From: Anaerolineae bacterium
Lineage (GTDB): Bacteria; Chloroflexota; Anaerolineae; Aggregatilineales; Phototrophicaceae
DNA length: 64,000 bases
NCBI GenBank assembly: GCA_022821805.1
Contig: JAJECX010000003.1
Coordinates: forward strand, 434,001-498,000
Reading direction: 5' to 3'
In this document: piece after piece, positions 27,905 to 37,188 of the stretch
How positions within the stretch are numbered: the stretch's first letter is position 1
Layout of the letters: the number at the start of each line of letters is the position of its first letter
Notes under the pieces: model-generated
Databases searched by the model: none
What the model was told of the DNA's origin: nothing
What the model saw: only the letters and a program-made list of their open reading frames with translations
Made by a program: the position numbers and the translations under genes

Positions 27905-30670
27905 TTAAGCCGGCGCATTTTCCTCAAGGAATTGCTGCAAACCGTCCGCTCCCAAGCCGGGCGCGCGGAAAATATAGAATGACTTATGAGCCGGCTGCGC
28001 TTTTATCTCCATTTGCCTCCCCGCGGGGAACCACTCGCTGAGTAGTGGCAGCGCGTCCGCATTGTCGCGCGCGTAAAAGAAAAGCAAGTCTCGCTCAGGA
28101 TCGAGGCGAAACTGGCCGTCTCTTCTTAAGCCACGGCTCAACAACTTCGGTACAGTGGCAACATCGCCTCCGCTGTCCCAAAACATTACGTCCGCTTCGA
28201 TCCCGATCGCGCGGATATCCCACCAGTGAGGAGACGCCAGAATAAAGGCATTGCCGAAGGCGCCATCGCTCTCGGCGAACCCTTTCAGGAGCCGGCCAGC
28301 CTGCGCTTGGGGATGCGACGAGCGCAGGTAGTTGTCGGTGAATTCGCCAAAGTACAAGTTTGCGTTGTAATGATTGGCAGCGAGCAGAACGGCTGCCGCG
28401 AATAAGGCGGCGAGCGCATGACCTAAGCGCCCCGAGATTGTCTTACACAGGCGCAAGCAAAAGATCGCGACGGGAAGCGCCGCAATCAGATAACTCGGCG
28501 GGATAGCGCCGCTAGCGCGGATGAAGCTGGGCACCTCAATCGGATACGAGATCGCAAGCGCCGTAGGCAATAGCGTGGCAAATAGGTAGATGGGCGCGAA
28601 GACTATCGTTGGATCGCGAGTCTTTACGATAAGCGCCAGCCAGGCGCCAAAGCCGAGCACCATGAAGCCAGCGGTCACCGGATCCATCGCTGGCTTATTG
28701 CCCAAACCGCTGACCCAACTGCTGTCGCCGTAAAAGTGAAAAACAAGAGCGGTCTTTCTGATATTGTTGAGCAGGACTGGAACGCTCTCGATGAGAAAAG
28801 ACACCTGATCTTCGTCCGCGGTTGGCAGGTCGCCAAATATGCGTGTATTGGCACGGCGCATATAGCTTTCCGGCTCTTCCGTCCAGTAGTGAAACAAGGG
28901 CAGAAAAACCATAAACGCGACAAAAGCCAAGACTGCCAGATTTAGCAGATAGCTCAGCCGTATGCGCATTGTTCTGCCCGCAAGCGCGACCGCGAACAGT
29001 ACGCCTCCAACAGCCGCGAGCGGCAGCATGCGGACGGCTTGATATCCTAGCAAGCCGAAGCCCAAGGCTATTCCAGCTTTCACATAATCCGACCGCTGAT
29101 TGCCGCGCAATGCGCGCGCCAGATAGACCGCGGTTAAAGCCGAGAAAAGAGGAGCGAGGCTAATGCGCATGCCTTGCCGGCCAATCGCCGCATGCCAGAA
29201 GCTCGCCGCTACCAGTCCCGCGGCCAGCAATCCCAGGAGCAGGCCGATCTTTCGGCGGCGTTTTCCCGCAACTTCGACCCCCAGCCAGAATACAATCGGC
29301 AGGGTGATCATGCTCTCAAGCGCCGACATCAGCTTGAGCGCAAAGTGATTGAATTGCATACCTGGCTGGCTCGCCAAAATGGAAAGCAGATAAAAGTGCA
29401 GGGGTTCTCGGCCGCCGATATTATCGAAAAAGATGCGATAGTCGCCGAAGTGATAGATCTTGTAGGCGTCTTGGATCTTTTCGACCAGGTCGCTGTACAT
29501 CTGCGGCGGATAGGCGTCCAACATGTTGAAGCGGAAGGCTGCGCCAAGCGTCATGATCAGCGCGAAGGCGATGATCGCTGAGCGATGATCGCGCCAGTGA
29601 AATCTCCGTATGGCGTCAATTCTGCCGCTCGCCCAATCGAAAACATTCCAGCGAAGCGGCGCGAAGACGAAACCCCAGAGCGCGGCGCTAGCCAACCACA
29701 ACAGGATAATTGGCGGCTCAATGCGATTGCCGCTTGTATTTATCCATACGACGAGGCTGCACAATCCCGCGAGGGCAACCATTAGTTTGCGCCGCCGGCT
29801 GATGTCCGCGGCAATGGGAGGGCGTATGGGCTGACGTTCCAGCGCTTTCGACGAATCTTCGGTCCGCGCGCCAGCGCTTGGGCGCGCTCGCCGGTAGACA
29901 ATTTCGATCACGAGCCAAATGATGCCGCCGGCCGCCAGATGCCCCAATGCCGTCAGCGCTAGCGCGGTGGCGCTTTCACGAGGAGCAGTCATTGACGCGG
30001 TGAAGGTGTGCAAGGCGAAGATCCAGAGTACGATGCATATTGCTCGCGCCGCCCAGCGCAAGCGAGCGCCGCGATCGAGGCTTCGCCAATGGCGAACCAA
30101 CTGCGACCAGTTCCCCAATGTTTCCGCGCCGAGCCAAATTAGAAACCCCAACCACAGAAATGGCGCGGCGACGCTCAGCGAATAACCGCCAGCGCGAGGA
30201 ACAGTTTCCGTACCGCGCGCAATGGCGCTGCCGCTTATAGCGCAAACGATCGCTGCCCCACCAAGCAGCAATTGCATGGTGGCGACCTGTCGCAGCTTAT
30301 GCGGCAAGGCGCGAAGCGATGCGAATGCGTCGTCATTTGACGCCAGCGATTCGGACGGCGACGGGGAAAGCCTTGCATACGGCGCGCGATCACTGGTCCG
30401 GGTTGGATATTGCCTCATCATAAGCAGCAGCCTGCGCCAGGTTGGGCGGGGCGCAATCAGCCAACGGCTGATAAGTTCGCTAAGCATCAGATCGTCGATC
30501 GGCCGCAACACATTAGAAGTCGCGCCCTCGCCGTGATGGCTGGCAGCTTCCGCGCCAGACGAACCTACATCTATCTCAGTGGCGGAAGATGCAGGCGACG
30601 ATGCGCTGTCGTCGACGAGGTCTCCGTCATCCTGCGGGTTGCGCTGGGCTTCGGGCTGGTCGCTAGGCAT
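27905..30670 (-). CDS. GT39-like dolichyl/polyprenyl-phosphate-sugar protein glycosyltransferase
   Basis: A 921-residue polytopic protein. The first ~100 residues are hydrophilic and disordered-looking. A four-helix block and a basic linker precede the catalytic-type region, which begins at about residue 370 with AFRFNMLDAYPPQMYSDLVE, carrying the acidic first-loop motif, and IGGREPLHFYLLS, typical of PMT/ArnT-like GT39 enzymes. About 10 further helices and a short extracytoplasmic C-terminal domain follow. GT39-type enzymes transfer a sugar from a polyprenyl-phosphate carrier to protein or lipid on the outer face of the membrane. Its ATG overlaps the methyltransferase stop by 8 bp. Specificity cannot be inferred. 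Confidence 0.76.
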   Translation of the reverse strand: MPSDQPEAQRNPQDDGDLVDDSASSPASSATEIDVGSSGAEAASHHGEGATSNVLRPIDDLMLSELISRWLIAPRPTWRRLLLMMRQYPTRTSDRAPYARLSPSPSESLASNDDAFASLRALPHKLRQVATMQLLLGGAAIVCAISGSAIARGTETVPRAGGYSLSVAAPFLWLGFLIWLGAETLGNWSQLVRHWRSLDRGARLRWAARAICIVLWIFALHTFTASMTAPRESATALALTALGHLAAGGIIWLVIEIVYRRARPSAGARTEDSSKALERQPIRPPIAADISRRRKLMVALAGLCSLVVWINTSGNRIEPPIILLWLASAALWGFVFAPLRWNVFDWASGRIDAIRRFHWRDHRSAIIAFALIMTLGAAFRFNMLDAYPPQMYSDLVEKIQDAYKIYHFGDYRIFFDNIGGREPLHFYLLSILASQPGMQFNHFALKLMSALESMITLPIVFWLGVEVAGKRRRKIGLLLGLLAAGLVAASFWHAAIGRQGMRISLAPLFSALTAVYLARALRGNQRSDYVKAGIALGFGLLGYQAVRMLPLAAVGGVLFAVALAGRTMRIRLSYLLNLAVLAFVAFMVFLPLFHYWTEEPESYMRRANTRIFGDLPTADEDQVSFLIESVPVLLNNIRKTALVFHFYGDSSWVSGLGNKPAMDPVTAGFMVLGFGAWLALIVKTRDPTIVFAPIYLFATLLPTALAISYPIEVPSFIRASGAIPPSYLIAALPVAIFCLRLCKTISGRLGHALAALFAAAVLLAANHYNANLYFGEFTDNYLRSSHPQAQAGRLLKGFAESDGAFGNAFILASPHWWDIRAIGIEADVMFWDSGGDVATVPKLLSRGLRRDGQFRLDPERDLLFFYARDNADALPLLSEWFPAGRQMEIKAQPAHKSFYIFRAPGLGADGLQQFLEENAPA

Positions 30671-31511
30671 AAGGTTTTCGACCCTTTAGCGCGAGGTTCA
30701 CCGTCGCTCTTTCCGGCGGCTCACTGGCGCCGTTCTTGCGGTCAAACGCGTTGAAAAGCGCAACACCTAGCCTGATTGGATTGAACCTTGCGCCGTTCGC
30801 GTGGAAGTCATGTCGGTCGGCAACTGATTGCATTGATGTGGACAATACTCCGGACTCCAGAAGCGGTTTCCCAAGTCCGTAAACCAGGTTATGGATAAAC
30901 GGAAAGCAGTAATGCGTCAGGGCTCGCTCCTCTTCAACCTCGAAACCAGCGTTTTCCACCGCGTTGCGAAGTTGGATCGGTGTATAGAGCCGAACATGAT
31001 TGGCCCATATCCCGGCGAGTGGACCGTGCTGAATGCGCCGATTGAGCATCCCTTCCAATACTCTGTTGATTGGATCCCACCAAAACGGGTAATTTGCGTT
31101 GGGCACCGTTACCGCCAGTACGCCGCCCGGCTTCAGCACGCGATAGGCTTCCTTGAGTCCGCGCGCATCATCGCCGATATGTTCGAGTATCTCTGAAAGA
31201 ATGACGGCGTCGAAAGAAGCGCGCGGATAGGGCATCGAATAGATGCTGGCATGATGAATATGTATATTGGCCAAATGCCCCAATTCTTGCATCGCCGTCT
31301 TGACCACGCTCCAATCCAGGTCGGCGCCAACCAGCTCGCATTTGCTGACATAGTGAAACATGTTCAGATAAAAGCCGCGCCCACAAGGCAAATCGAGAAT
31401 GCGCATATCATCGTCGGGATTTACGAAATCGAAAATGGTCTTGACCCGCCGTTTGAAAGCCATGTCGGCTTCATTGCGCGTCATATATTCGATCGTGTCT
31501 GGATCGACCAC
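30663..31511 (-). CDS. Class I SAM-dependent methyltransferase
   Basis: A 282-residue soluble methyltransferase. Motif I is MRILDLPCGRGFYLNMFHYV (about residues 56-75), followed by LVGADLDW, then SFDAVILSEILEHIGDD (motif IV) and YRVLKPGGVLAVTVPN (motif V-VI). This is the Methyltransf_11/UbiE-like fold using S-adenosylmethionine. The GTG at 31511 has GGGAG about 6 bases upstream and was kept; an ATG nine codons in is the alternative. It lies 49 bp after the GT4 gene and overlaps the GT39-like gene, which suggests it methylates a sugar or lipid intermediate of the same pathway. The acceptor is unknown. Confidence 0.88.
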   Translation of the reverse strand: MVDPDTIEYMTRNEADMAFKRRVKTIFDFVNPDDDMRILDLPCGRGFYLNMFHYVSKCELVGADLDWSVVKTAMQELGHLANIHIHHASIYSMPYPRASFDAVILSEILEHIGDDARGLKEAYRVLKPGGVLAVTVPNANYPFWWDPINRVLEGMLNRRIQHGPLAGIWANHVRLYTPIQLRNAVENAGFEVEEERALTHYCFPFIHNLVYGLGKPLLESGVLSTSMQSVADRHDFHANGARFNPIRLGVALFNAFDRKNGASEPPERATVNLALKGRKPYA

Positions 31512-31560
31512 AGCTACTCCCGACTGGCTCGGCTGCGCATCGCATTGATCCCCGCGGCAG

Positions 31561-32823
31561 TCACTTCTTGGCGTATTCGCGAAGTATCGATTCGTATCGG
31601 TTCACAGTTTCTTCAAACGAGAAGATTCCTCGGATGTAATCTCGCGGCTTCGAATAGCGATCGAGGTCGTCCAGTACCGCTAATGTAGTTTCTCCGATCG
31701 AGCGGTGGTCGCCCGGTTTGGCCAGCTTGCCCATGCCGGTTACGGTCACCGCCACGCGTCCGCCAGCGATATCTGTCATAACCACCGGCGTGCCGCATAG
31801 CATGGCTTCACCTTGCACCAATGGGAAACAGTCGCTGTCGCTCGGCATGACGATCACATCGCAGGCGGCGTAAAAGTTCGCCAGTTCTTGCTTGTCTCGG
31901 ATGAGACCGAGGAAAAGGAGCTGCGATTTATACTCCCCCACAAGATCCTGATGCCGCTGCCATGTTCCTTCATAACTGATATCGTATTCGCCGGCGAATA
32001 CAATCCGCGCGTTTGGGTGCTTTTCATTTATCACCTTCAACGATCGTATGAGAAGGTCTGGTCGCTTCTCTTGCACAAATCGACCAACGTACCCGATGAG
32101 CGGGCCGCCATCCACCTGAAGTTGTTCGCGCAGCTTTTGGGCGCCGGCCGGATCTGGTTCGGGAATCACCATTGGCGGATAAATGATGCGGACTTTGTCG
32201 CGGAAGGGCAGCAAATAGTAGGAGTTGTCGGCATAGTCGTCGCTCAAGCCAATGATGCAGGGCGCGCGCTTTGCCATGTACTTGTAGAAAGCAAACATGA
32301 TTCTAGTGATGATGTTGTTGATGAGACTCTTAGGCAAGATCAGGTCGCCGTGATGCGTCGGAATGATTTGAACGCCGGCCATGCCCGCCAGAAACGCAAC
32401 CAACGCCGTTTCCAGCAGTGGAATGTGAATGTTTACAACATCGTGCTCGCGCAGAAGTCTGTTGATTGCCCAAGGATAGCTTGGCATGATGCGACCCCGG
32501 CTGAGGGCGATAGGCGCCCAGAGCCGTACAACGCGGACGCCATTGAGTGTGGATTCGCCGATTGGAAGCTCTCGACTATGCGCGGAAGCGACGACAGTAA
32601 CGGCGTGTCCGCGGCTCACAAGCTCCTCCGCCAGCATGCGAACGTAGTGGGTCAAGCCCGTCGCATGCGGATGGTAATACAAAAGAATGATGAGGATTCT
32701 GAGTTTCCGATTTGGCCTGTCGCCAGTTTCGGTCATTGTCCGCTGGATAACTCCATGATTCATTGCCGACTCAGAAGCAGAACTGACAGTTGCAGTCTCA
32801 TTCTGCTTCCAAATGCTGAACAT
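31561..32823 (-). CDS. Glycosyltransferase family 4 (group 1) enzyme
   Basis: A GT-B-fold cytoplasmic glycosyltransferase of up to 420 residues. The N-terminal domain begins with LRILIILLYYHPHATGLTHY and RGHAVTVVASAHSRE; the C-terminal domain has GYVGRFVQEKRPDLLIRSLK and the nucleotide-sugar-binding VIMPSDSDCFPLVQGEAMLC region with the E-x7-E-like pattern of retaining GT4 enzymes. It is the first gene of the minus-strand glycosylation block, consistent with making the cytoplasmic sugar unit that the later membrane enzymes handle. Three in-frame ATGs exist (32823, 32763, 32736) and none has a strong ribosome-binding site, so the first ~30 residues are uncertain. Confidence 0.9.
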   Translation of the reverse strand: MFSIWKQNETATVSSASESAMNHGVIQRTMTETGDRPNRKLRILIILLYYHPHATGLTHYVRMLAEELVSRGHAVTVVASAHSRELPIGESTLNGVRVVRLWAPIALSRGRIMPSYPWAINRLLREHDVVNIHIPLLETALVAFLAGMAGVQIIPTHHGDLILPKSLINNIITRIMFAFYKYMAKRAPCIIGLSDDYADNSYYLLPFRDKVRIIYPPMVIPEPDPAGAQKLREQLQVDGGPLIGYVGRFVQEKRPDLLIRSLKVINEKHPNARIVFAGEYDISYEGTWQRHQDLVGEYKSQLLFLGLIRDKQELANFYAACDVIVMPSDSDCFPLVQGEAMLCGTPVVMTDIAGGRVAVTVTGMGKLAKPGDHRSIGETTLAVLDDLDRYSKPRDYIRGIFSFEETVNRYESILREYAKK

Positions 32824-33039
32824 TGCCAGCTTTACAAATGCGGTTTTGAGCCGCTCGCTTTACTCGCTCTTGGCAGTAATCGCATGCTGTTTGAGAAAAG
32901 CAGACCAGGGAAATCCGATCAAAGCAGACAAAGGACGCCGAATGATATCATAATTGTGCGAAAACGGAAGCAGCGGCGAGCGACCAATGCTGTTGAGCCT
33001 TTCTCCCCGAGGCGCGACCGCTGTTCGCTAGCGGGAAAC

Positions 33040-33068
33040 TTGACAGCGTCGCTGCGCCAATCTACAAT
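33040..33068 (+). promoter_or_regulatory. Sigma-70 promoter of tRNA-Gly
   Basis: A perfect TTGACA (33040-33045), 17 bp spacer and TACAAT (33063-33068) end 11 bp before the first base of the tRNA, the expected position for a start site at about 33075. Confidence 0.75.
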
Positions 33069-33079
33069 AATCGGAGTTT

Positions 33080-33152
33080 GCGGGTATAGCTCAGTTGGTA
33101 GAGCGCCTGCTTCCCAAGCAGAAGGTCACGGGTTCGAGTCCCGTTACCCGCT
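33080..33152 (+). tRNA. tRNA-Gly (anticodon CCC)
   Basis: A 73-nt cloverleaf. The acceptor arms GCGGGTA and TACCCGC pair fully. The D arm is GCTC...GAGC, the anticodon stem encloses loop TTCCCAA with anticodon CCC at positions 34-36 (reads GGG), and the T arm is ACGGG-TTCGAGT-CCCGT. The discriminator base is T, usual for glycine. CCA is not encoded (the next bases are TAC). The outermost anticodon-stem pair (C-A) does not match. It has its own promoter and a following hairpin. Confidence 0.96.
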
Positions 33153-33162
33153 TACGAATTGA

Positions 33163-33187
33163 CCGTCCACGACTTGGTGGGCGGTTT
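33163..33187 (+). terminator. Probable terminator of the tRNA-Gly unit
   Basis: CCGTCCAC (33163-33170), loop GACTTG and GTGGGCGG (33177-33184) form an 8 bp stem with one G-T pair, extendable by A-T on the outside, and TTTC follows. It starts 11 bp after the tRNA. The T run is short, so strength is uncertain. Confidence 0.5.
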
Positions 33188-33200
33188 CGAGTCTACGCTA

Positions 33201-33229
33201 TTGACCACGGCTTAGGGCGCGACTAAAAT
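33201..33229 (+). promoter_or_regulatory. Sigma-70 promoter of the L25 gene
   Basis: TTGACC (33201-33206), 17 bp spacer and TAAAAT (33224-33229) match consensus at five of six positions in each box. A start near 33236 would leave a leader of about 76 nt before rplY. Confidence 0.6.
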
Positions 33230-33311
33230 TAGCCGACTTTGTAAAGGTGAGATTTCGCTTGCGAGCGCAAACCTGCTGTTTCGACGAGCGAGTTTCGAGG
33301 AGTGTCACGAC

Positions 33312-33959
33312 ATGGCAGAATTTGAACTTGCCGCCGAGGTGCGGCAGGCGCAGGGCAAACGGAACCGTCAATTGCGGCGTGAGGGCTTTGTACCAGGAGT
33401 CGTCTATGGGCCATCGATCGACCCCATCAGCGTGCAGTTTCCGTATCGGGCGGTGGAAGTGACACTGATGAACGCAGGTGGCACAAATTTGATCGACATT
33501 GTGGTGAATGGCGATAGTCTTCCATCGTTGGCGCGCGAAGTGCAGCGGGATGTTGTGCGCGGCGATATTTTGCACGTGGATTTTCTTGCTGTTGATCAGA
33601 CGCAGCGCATTAGCGTCGAAGTTCCGATCATAATGGACGGCGAAAGCCCGGTTGTCGCCGCGCGCGAAGGCATCTTGATTACTGGCAGATCTTCACTCAC
33701 CTTGGAAGTATTCCCCAGCGATATCCGTGATCGAATCCTCATTGATCTCTCGACCTTGACCGAAATGGGCGCCGAAGTATTGGTGCGGGACCTTACCTTT
33801 GGCGAAAATGTCACGGTTCACAACGATCCCAACGAGATGCTGGCCAAAATCGTCCAGCCGGCTGCGGCGCGCGCGGAAGAAGAGTTGGACGAGCTCGAAG
33901 CGGAAGAGGGCGAAGAAGGCGAAGCAGAAGAAGGCGAACGCGATTCAGAGGAAGAGTAG
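33312..33959 (+). CDS. rplY: 50S ribosomal protein L25 (Ctc form, acidic tail)
   Basis: L25 binds 5S rRNA in the large subunit; the longer Ctc form is also linked to general stress in some bacteria. This 215-residue protein has the N-terminal L25 domain ([20 protein letters not shown], about residues 10-30; VDFLAVDQTQRISVEVPI) and the C-terminal TL5/Ctc beta domain. It ends in about 30 residues dominated by glutamate. The ATG at 33312 has GAGGAG about 10 bases upstream. It stands alone between the tRNA and the convergent gyrA gene; the pth gene often beside rplY is absent. Confidence 0.94.
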   Translation: MAEFELAAEVRQAQGKRNRQLRREGFVPGVVYGPSIDPISVQFPYRAVEVTLMNAGGTNLIDIVVNGDSLPSLAREVQRDVVRGDILHVDFLAVDQTQRISVEVPIIMDGESPVVAAREGILITGRSSLTLEVFPSDIRDRILIDLSTLTEMGAEVLVRDLTFGENVTVHNDPNEMLAKIVQPAAARAEEELDELEAEEGEEGEAEEGERDSEEE

Positions 33960-34115
33960 CTGACGCCAGACTTCAAGCAATGTTTGTGACGGCGGGCTTG
34001 AGCCAGTCAATTGCGCTGAAACTCAACTGACCTGGTCCTGGCTTTAGTTCGTCTATTTCGTTTCCGGTTGCCGCAGTCGTAGCGTATCTAAGCCGCCATT
34101 GACCGGTCGCGGCGC

Positions 34116-36647
34116 TCATTTGTTGCCGTTTTGGTCGGACAGGTCCGAATCGCCGTTCGCGCTTTGGTCGGAAATTGCGTCTTCTTCACTCATGATGGCG
34201 ATGCCCGCCACTTCGTCTCCGCCCTCGAGATTCATTACGGTTACGCCTTCTGTATTTCGGCCCTTTTCACATATTTCTGAGAGATCAGTGCGTATCACAG
34301 CGCCCTTTTGCGATATAAGCATTATTCCGTCGGCGTCGCTAATGCATCGGACGGCGACAACAGGCCCCTTTCGCTTGGTACGTTTCAAGGTGATAACCCC
34401 GTATCCGTATCGTCGCTGTGGATTGTAATCTTCGATTGTTGTGCGCTTGCCGTAACCATTTCGTGTGACAACGAGGATGTGGCTGTCCTCTGCGGCAAGA
34501 ACATCCATACCAGCGATCTCATCGCCCTTTCTCAGCCGCATTCCCCGTACACCGGCCGCAAGGCGTCCCATCACGCGCACTTCGTTTTCTCGAAACAGAA
34601 TGCCCTTCCCGTCGGCGGATACCATGACCACATGTTGATCCCCTCGCGTCGCTTTGACCCAACCCACCGAATCGCCGTCGTGCAGGCGGGTAAGAAGCAA
34701 ACCGCTGGGACGAATATGTTGATACTCGCTAAGTTGCATCCGCTTGATACGTCCCATACGCGTCGCTATCACACAATAGGCCAGGTCGCTTTCAAAAGCA
34801 GAATCAGGCAGCGCAAGAAGCGCTGTTATTTTCTCTTCACCTTCCAGGGGCAGCACGCTCTGGATGAGGATCCCGCGCTGGTCTCGCTTGGTCTCGGCAA
34901 TTTCATAGGCAAGACGGGAGTAAACTCTGCCGCGATCGCTGAAGAACAGAATCGTATCGTGGCTGTAGGCGAAGAAGACGTCCATCAGCGCGTCGTCTTC
35001 CTTCAGCCTGAAGCCCCGCATGCCCTTGCCGCCGCGCCGCTGCGCCCGATAATGACGCGCCGCCACCCGCTTGATATAGCCATTTTCGGTTAAAGAAATG
35101 ACTACATTCTCGCGGCGGTAAAGATCGCCTTCGTCAAGGTCAACATTGCCGTATGTGATGGCAGTTTTGCGATCATCGCCGTATGTCTCCGCGATTTCCT
35201 GTACATCTTTCCGAATGAGGTCGAGAATCTTTTGCGGTGAAGCGAGCAAGTCCTCCAAATACGCTATGCGCGCTAGTACAGTGTCGTATTCTTCTTGCAG
35301 CCTTTGCCGCTCCAATGCCGATAAACGACGCAGCTGCATATCGAGGATGGCGTTGGCTTGGATTTCATCGAGCGCGAAACTCGCCATCAGCTGCGCGCGG
35401 GCGCTTTCAACGTTTTCTGAATTGCGAATTGTGCGGATCACCTCGTCGATATTGGCGACAGCCTTCAGCAATCCGCTCAATACGCGCGCGCGCGCGCGCT
35501 GACGCTCAAGGTCATATTCGGAGCGCCTGACGATGACATCGTAGCGGTGCTCAACATAAATCTGCAGACAGCGCTTTAGTGGCAGCGTTCTCGGCTCGCC
35601 GTTAACCAGCGCCAGCATCTGAATGCTGTATACGCTTTGCAGTTGCGTGAATTTGAACAGTTGGTTAAGAACCCGCTGTGGTTGCGCGTGCCTCTTCAGC
35701 TCGACCACGAGGCGCATGCCCCGCCGATCCGATTCGTCGCGCAGGTCGCGAATCGCTTCAATCCGTCCCTCGCGCACCAGCGACACGATGCGCTCGATAA
35801 TGGCGGGCTTGCTTACCTGGTACGGTATCGAATTGAAGACGATATTGAATCCATCGCCGCGTTCTTCTAATTCATGGCCCGAGCGCACGGCGACGCGCCC
35901 CTTTCCTTTGGCGTAGGCTTCCCGCAGTTCATCGCCAACGACGATGGTGGCGCCGGTTGGAAAGTCAGGTCCCTTGATAAATTGCGTCAAGTCGTCGACC
36001 GACACCCGGTCAATTTCGCTGTAGTGGTCGATCAGGTAGATGATCGCTTCGGCGAGTTCACGAAGGTTATGCGGCGGGATGTTGGTCGCCATGCCAACCG
36101 CGATTCCGCTGGCGCCATTCAGCAGCAAGTTTGGCAGGCGCGCCGGCAGAACAGTCGGCTCTTCTTGCGTTTGATCGTAGTTTTCGGCGAACTCCACCGT
36201 GTTCATGTTGATATCGGTCAGCATCTCGCTGGCGATATTGGCCAGCCGCGCTTCGGTGTAACGCATCGCCGCCGGTTTGTCGCCATCTTGACTGCCGAAG
36301 TTGCCTTGTCCATCGACCAGGGGGTAGCGAAGCGAAAAGTCCTGCGCCATGCGCGCCATGGCGTCATAAACCGCCTGGTCGCCATGCGGGTGATACTTGC
36401 CCAATACTTCGCCGACCAGGCGTGCGCTTTTCTTGTAAGAAGTGCCGGGGCGCAAACCCATGTCATGCATTGCGTAGAGGATTCGGCGATGAACCGGCTT
36501 CAACCCGTCGCGCGCGTCCGGCAAGGCGCGGGCAACGATGACGCTCATGGCATAATTCAGATAACTGCCGCGCATCTCCTCATTGATTGTGATGGTGCCG
36601 ATGGGGCGGTCGCCATCTTCCAATGTAGTCGAGTCAGGTCTATCCAT
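34116..36647 (-). CDS. gyrA: DNA gyrase subunit A
   Basis: GyrA is the breakage-reunion subunit of gyrase, which introduces negative supercoils with GyrB. The 843-residue protein has the winged-helix/tower region, the active tyrosine at Y130 in MRYTEARL, and a C-terminal six-bladed wrapping domain. The domain contains the GyrA box QRRGGKG, which separates it from ParC. In the quinolone-binding loop [12 protein letters not shown] the residue equivalent to E. coli S83 is glutamine (Q91), while the D87 equivalent (D95) is kept. The protein ends in an acidic/asparagine-rich tail. No gyrB neighbour is present. A clear promoter was not found upstream. Confidence 0.97.
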   Translation of the reverse strand: MDRPDSTTLEDGDRPIGTITINEEMRGSYLNYAMSVIVARALPDARDGLKPVHRRILYAMHDMGLRPGTSYKKSARLVGEVLGKYHPHGDQAVYDAMARMAQDFSLRYPLVDGQGNFGSQDGDKPAAMRYTEARLANIASEMLTDINMNTVEFAENYDQTQEEPTVLPARLPNLLLNGASGIAVGMATNIPPHNLRELAEAIIYLIDHYSEIDRVSVDDLTQFIKGPDFPTGATIVVGDELREAYAKGKGRVAVRSGHELEERGDGFNIVFNSIPYQVSKPAIIERIVSLVREGRIEAIRDLRDESDRRGMRLVVELKRHAQPQRVLNQLFKFTQLQSVYSIQMLALVNGEPRTLPLKRCLQIYVEHRYDVIVRRSEYDLERQRARARVLSGLLKAVANIDEVIRTIRNSENVESARAQLMASFALDEIQANAILDMQLRRLSALERQRLQEEYDTVLARIAYLEDLLASPQKILDLIRKDVQEIAETYGDDRKTAITYGNVDLDEGDLYRRENVVISLTENGYIKRVAARHYRAQRRGGKGMRGFRLKEDDALMDVFFAYSHDTILFFSDRGRVYSRLAYEIAETKRDQRGILIQSVLPLEGEEKITALLALPDSAFESDLAYCVIATRMGRIKRMQLSEYQHIRPSGLLLTRLHDGDSVGWVKATRGDQHVVMVSADGKGILFRENEVRVMGRLAAGVRGMRLRKGDEIAGMDVLAAEDSHILVVTRNGYGKRTTIEDYNPQRRYGYGVITLKRTKRKGPVVAVRCISDADGIMLISQKGAVIRTDLSEICEKGRNTEGVTVMNLEGGDEVAGIAIMSEEDAISDQSANGDSDLSDQNGNK

Positions 36648-37018
36648 ACTCTCAGGCTGACCAGCGATCAGATCGAGCCTTGTCTCCTTTCTCAGGGGAG
36701 CGCCTAATAACGATACGCAACGACAAACGTCAGCGCGCCATCGACAATTGAAACCGAACGTTGTCTAACAGTAAACGCGCTTTGGGCGCGACTGATTCTT
36801 GTGGCGGCAGCCAAGGAATTCTCGGCGCCGCCAAGTGTTGCGCCCTCGCAATTATTTGACTCAATTCTAGCATCTTTGCTCGCTTTGCGCCACGCCAGCC
36901 GCTAGAAACAGGGCGCGATTTATTCGCTTCTCCACTCATTCACTGGGCAGCCCGCAACTCTCAATGGGTGTCAACTGAATTCACCGTGCTCATATTGATG
37001 AACGCGACTCAGCGCGTG
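36648..37018. other. Non-coding stretch between divergent gyrA and a small membrane-protein gene
   Basis: About 370 bases with no gene that can be supported. A 69-codon minus-strand frame at 36730-36939 has no ribosome-binding site and no recognisable content. It presumably holds the gyrA promoter; minus-strand TAGAAT near 36866-36871 is a possible -10 but lacks a matching -35. Confidence 0.5.
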
Positions 37019-37039
37019 AATTGTACGAATTTTACAATT
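37019..37039. promoter_or_regulatory. Perfect inverted repeat, possible operator
   Basis: AATTGTA (37019-37025), seven bases, then TACAATT (37033-37039) form an exact 7+7 palindrome. It ends 15 bp before the -35 box of the promoter at 37055-37083, a place where an activator or repressor could bind. No regulator is encoded beside it. Confidence 0.35.
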
Positions 37040-37054
37040 GGTCGCCCGATTTAC

Positions 37055-37083
37055 TTGCCCGACAGCATTGACTTGTATATACT
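37055..37083 (+). promoter_or_regulatory. Sigma-70 promoter of the small membrane-protein gene
   Basis: TTGCCC (37055-37060), 17 bp spacer and TATACT (37078-37083). Transcription from about 37090 would give a leader of about 100 nt, in which GGTAAG (37100-37105) and CTTACC (37117-37122) can form a 6 bp hairpin. Confidence 0.5.
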
Positions 37084-37188
37084 ATGGACAACTGAAGCGG
37101 GTAAGTTCTTATGAGTCTTACCTATATATAGATGTCATTACATCTCACATCGCTTTCGCAGTTCTTAGCATTCTTAGGAGGAATCAAG

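Noticed and set aside
31813-33162. A 449-codon plus-strand frame antisense to the GT4 gene and running into tRNA-Gly
   Set aside because: It is antisense to a clear glycosyltransferase, and its C-terminus is simply the translated tRNA (the familiar SSVGRAPASQAEGHGFESRY artefact).
33960-34115. Imperfect stem between rplY and gyrA (CCAG...CTGG region) as a bidirectional terminator
   Set aside because: The stem needs a bulge and a mismatch and has no good T run on either side. It was left uncalled.
36730-36939. Short minus-strand frame upstream of gyrA
   Set aside because: It lacks a ribosome-binding site and recognisable content, and it lies where the gyrA promoter is expected.
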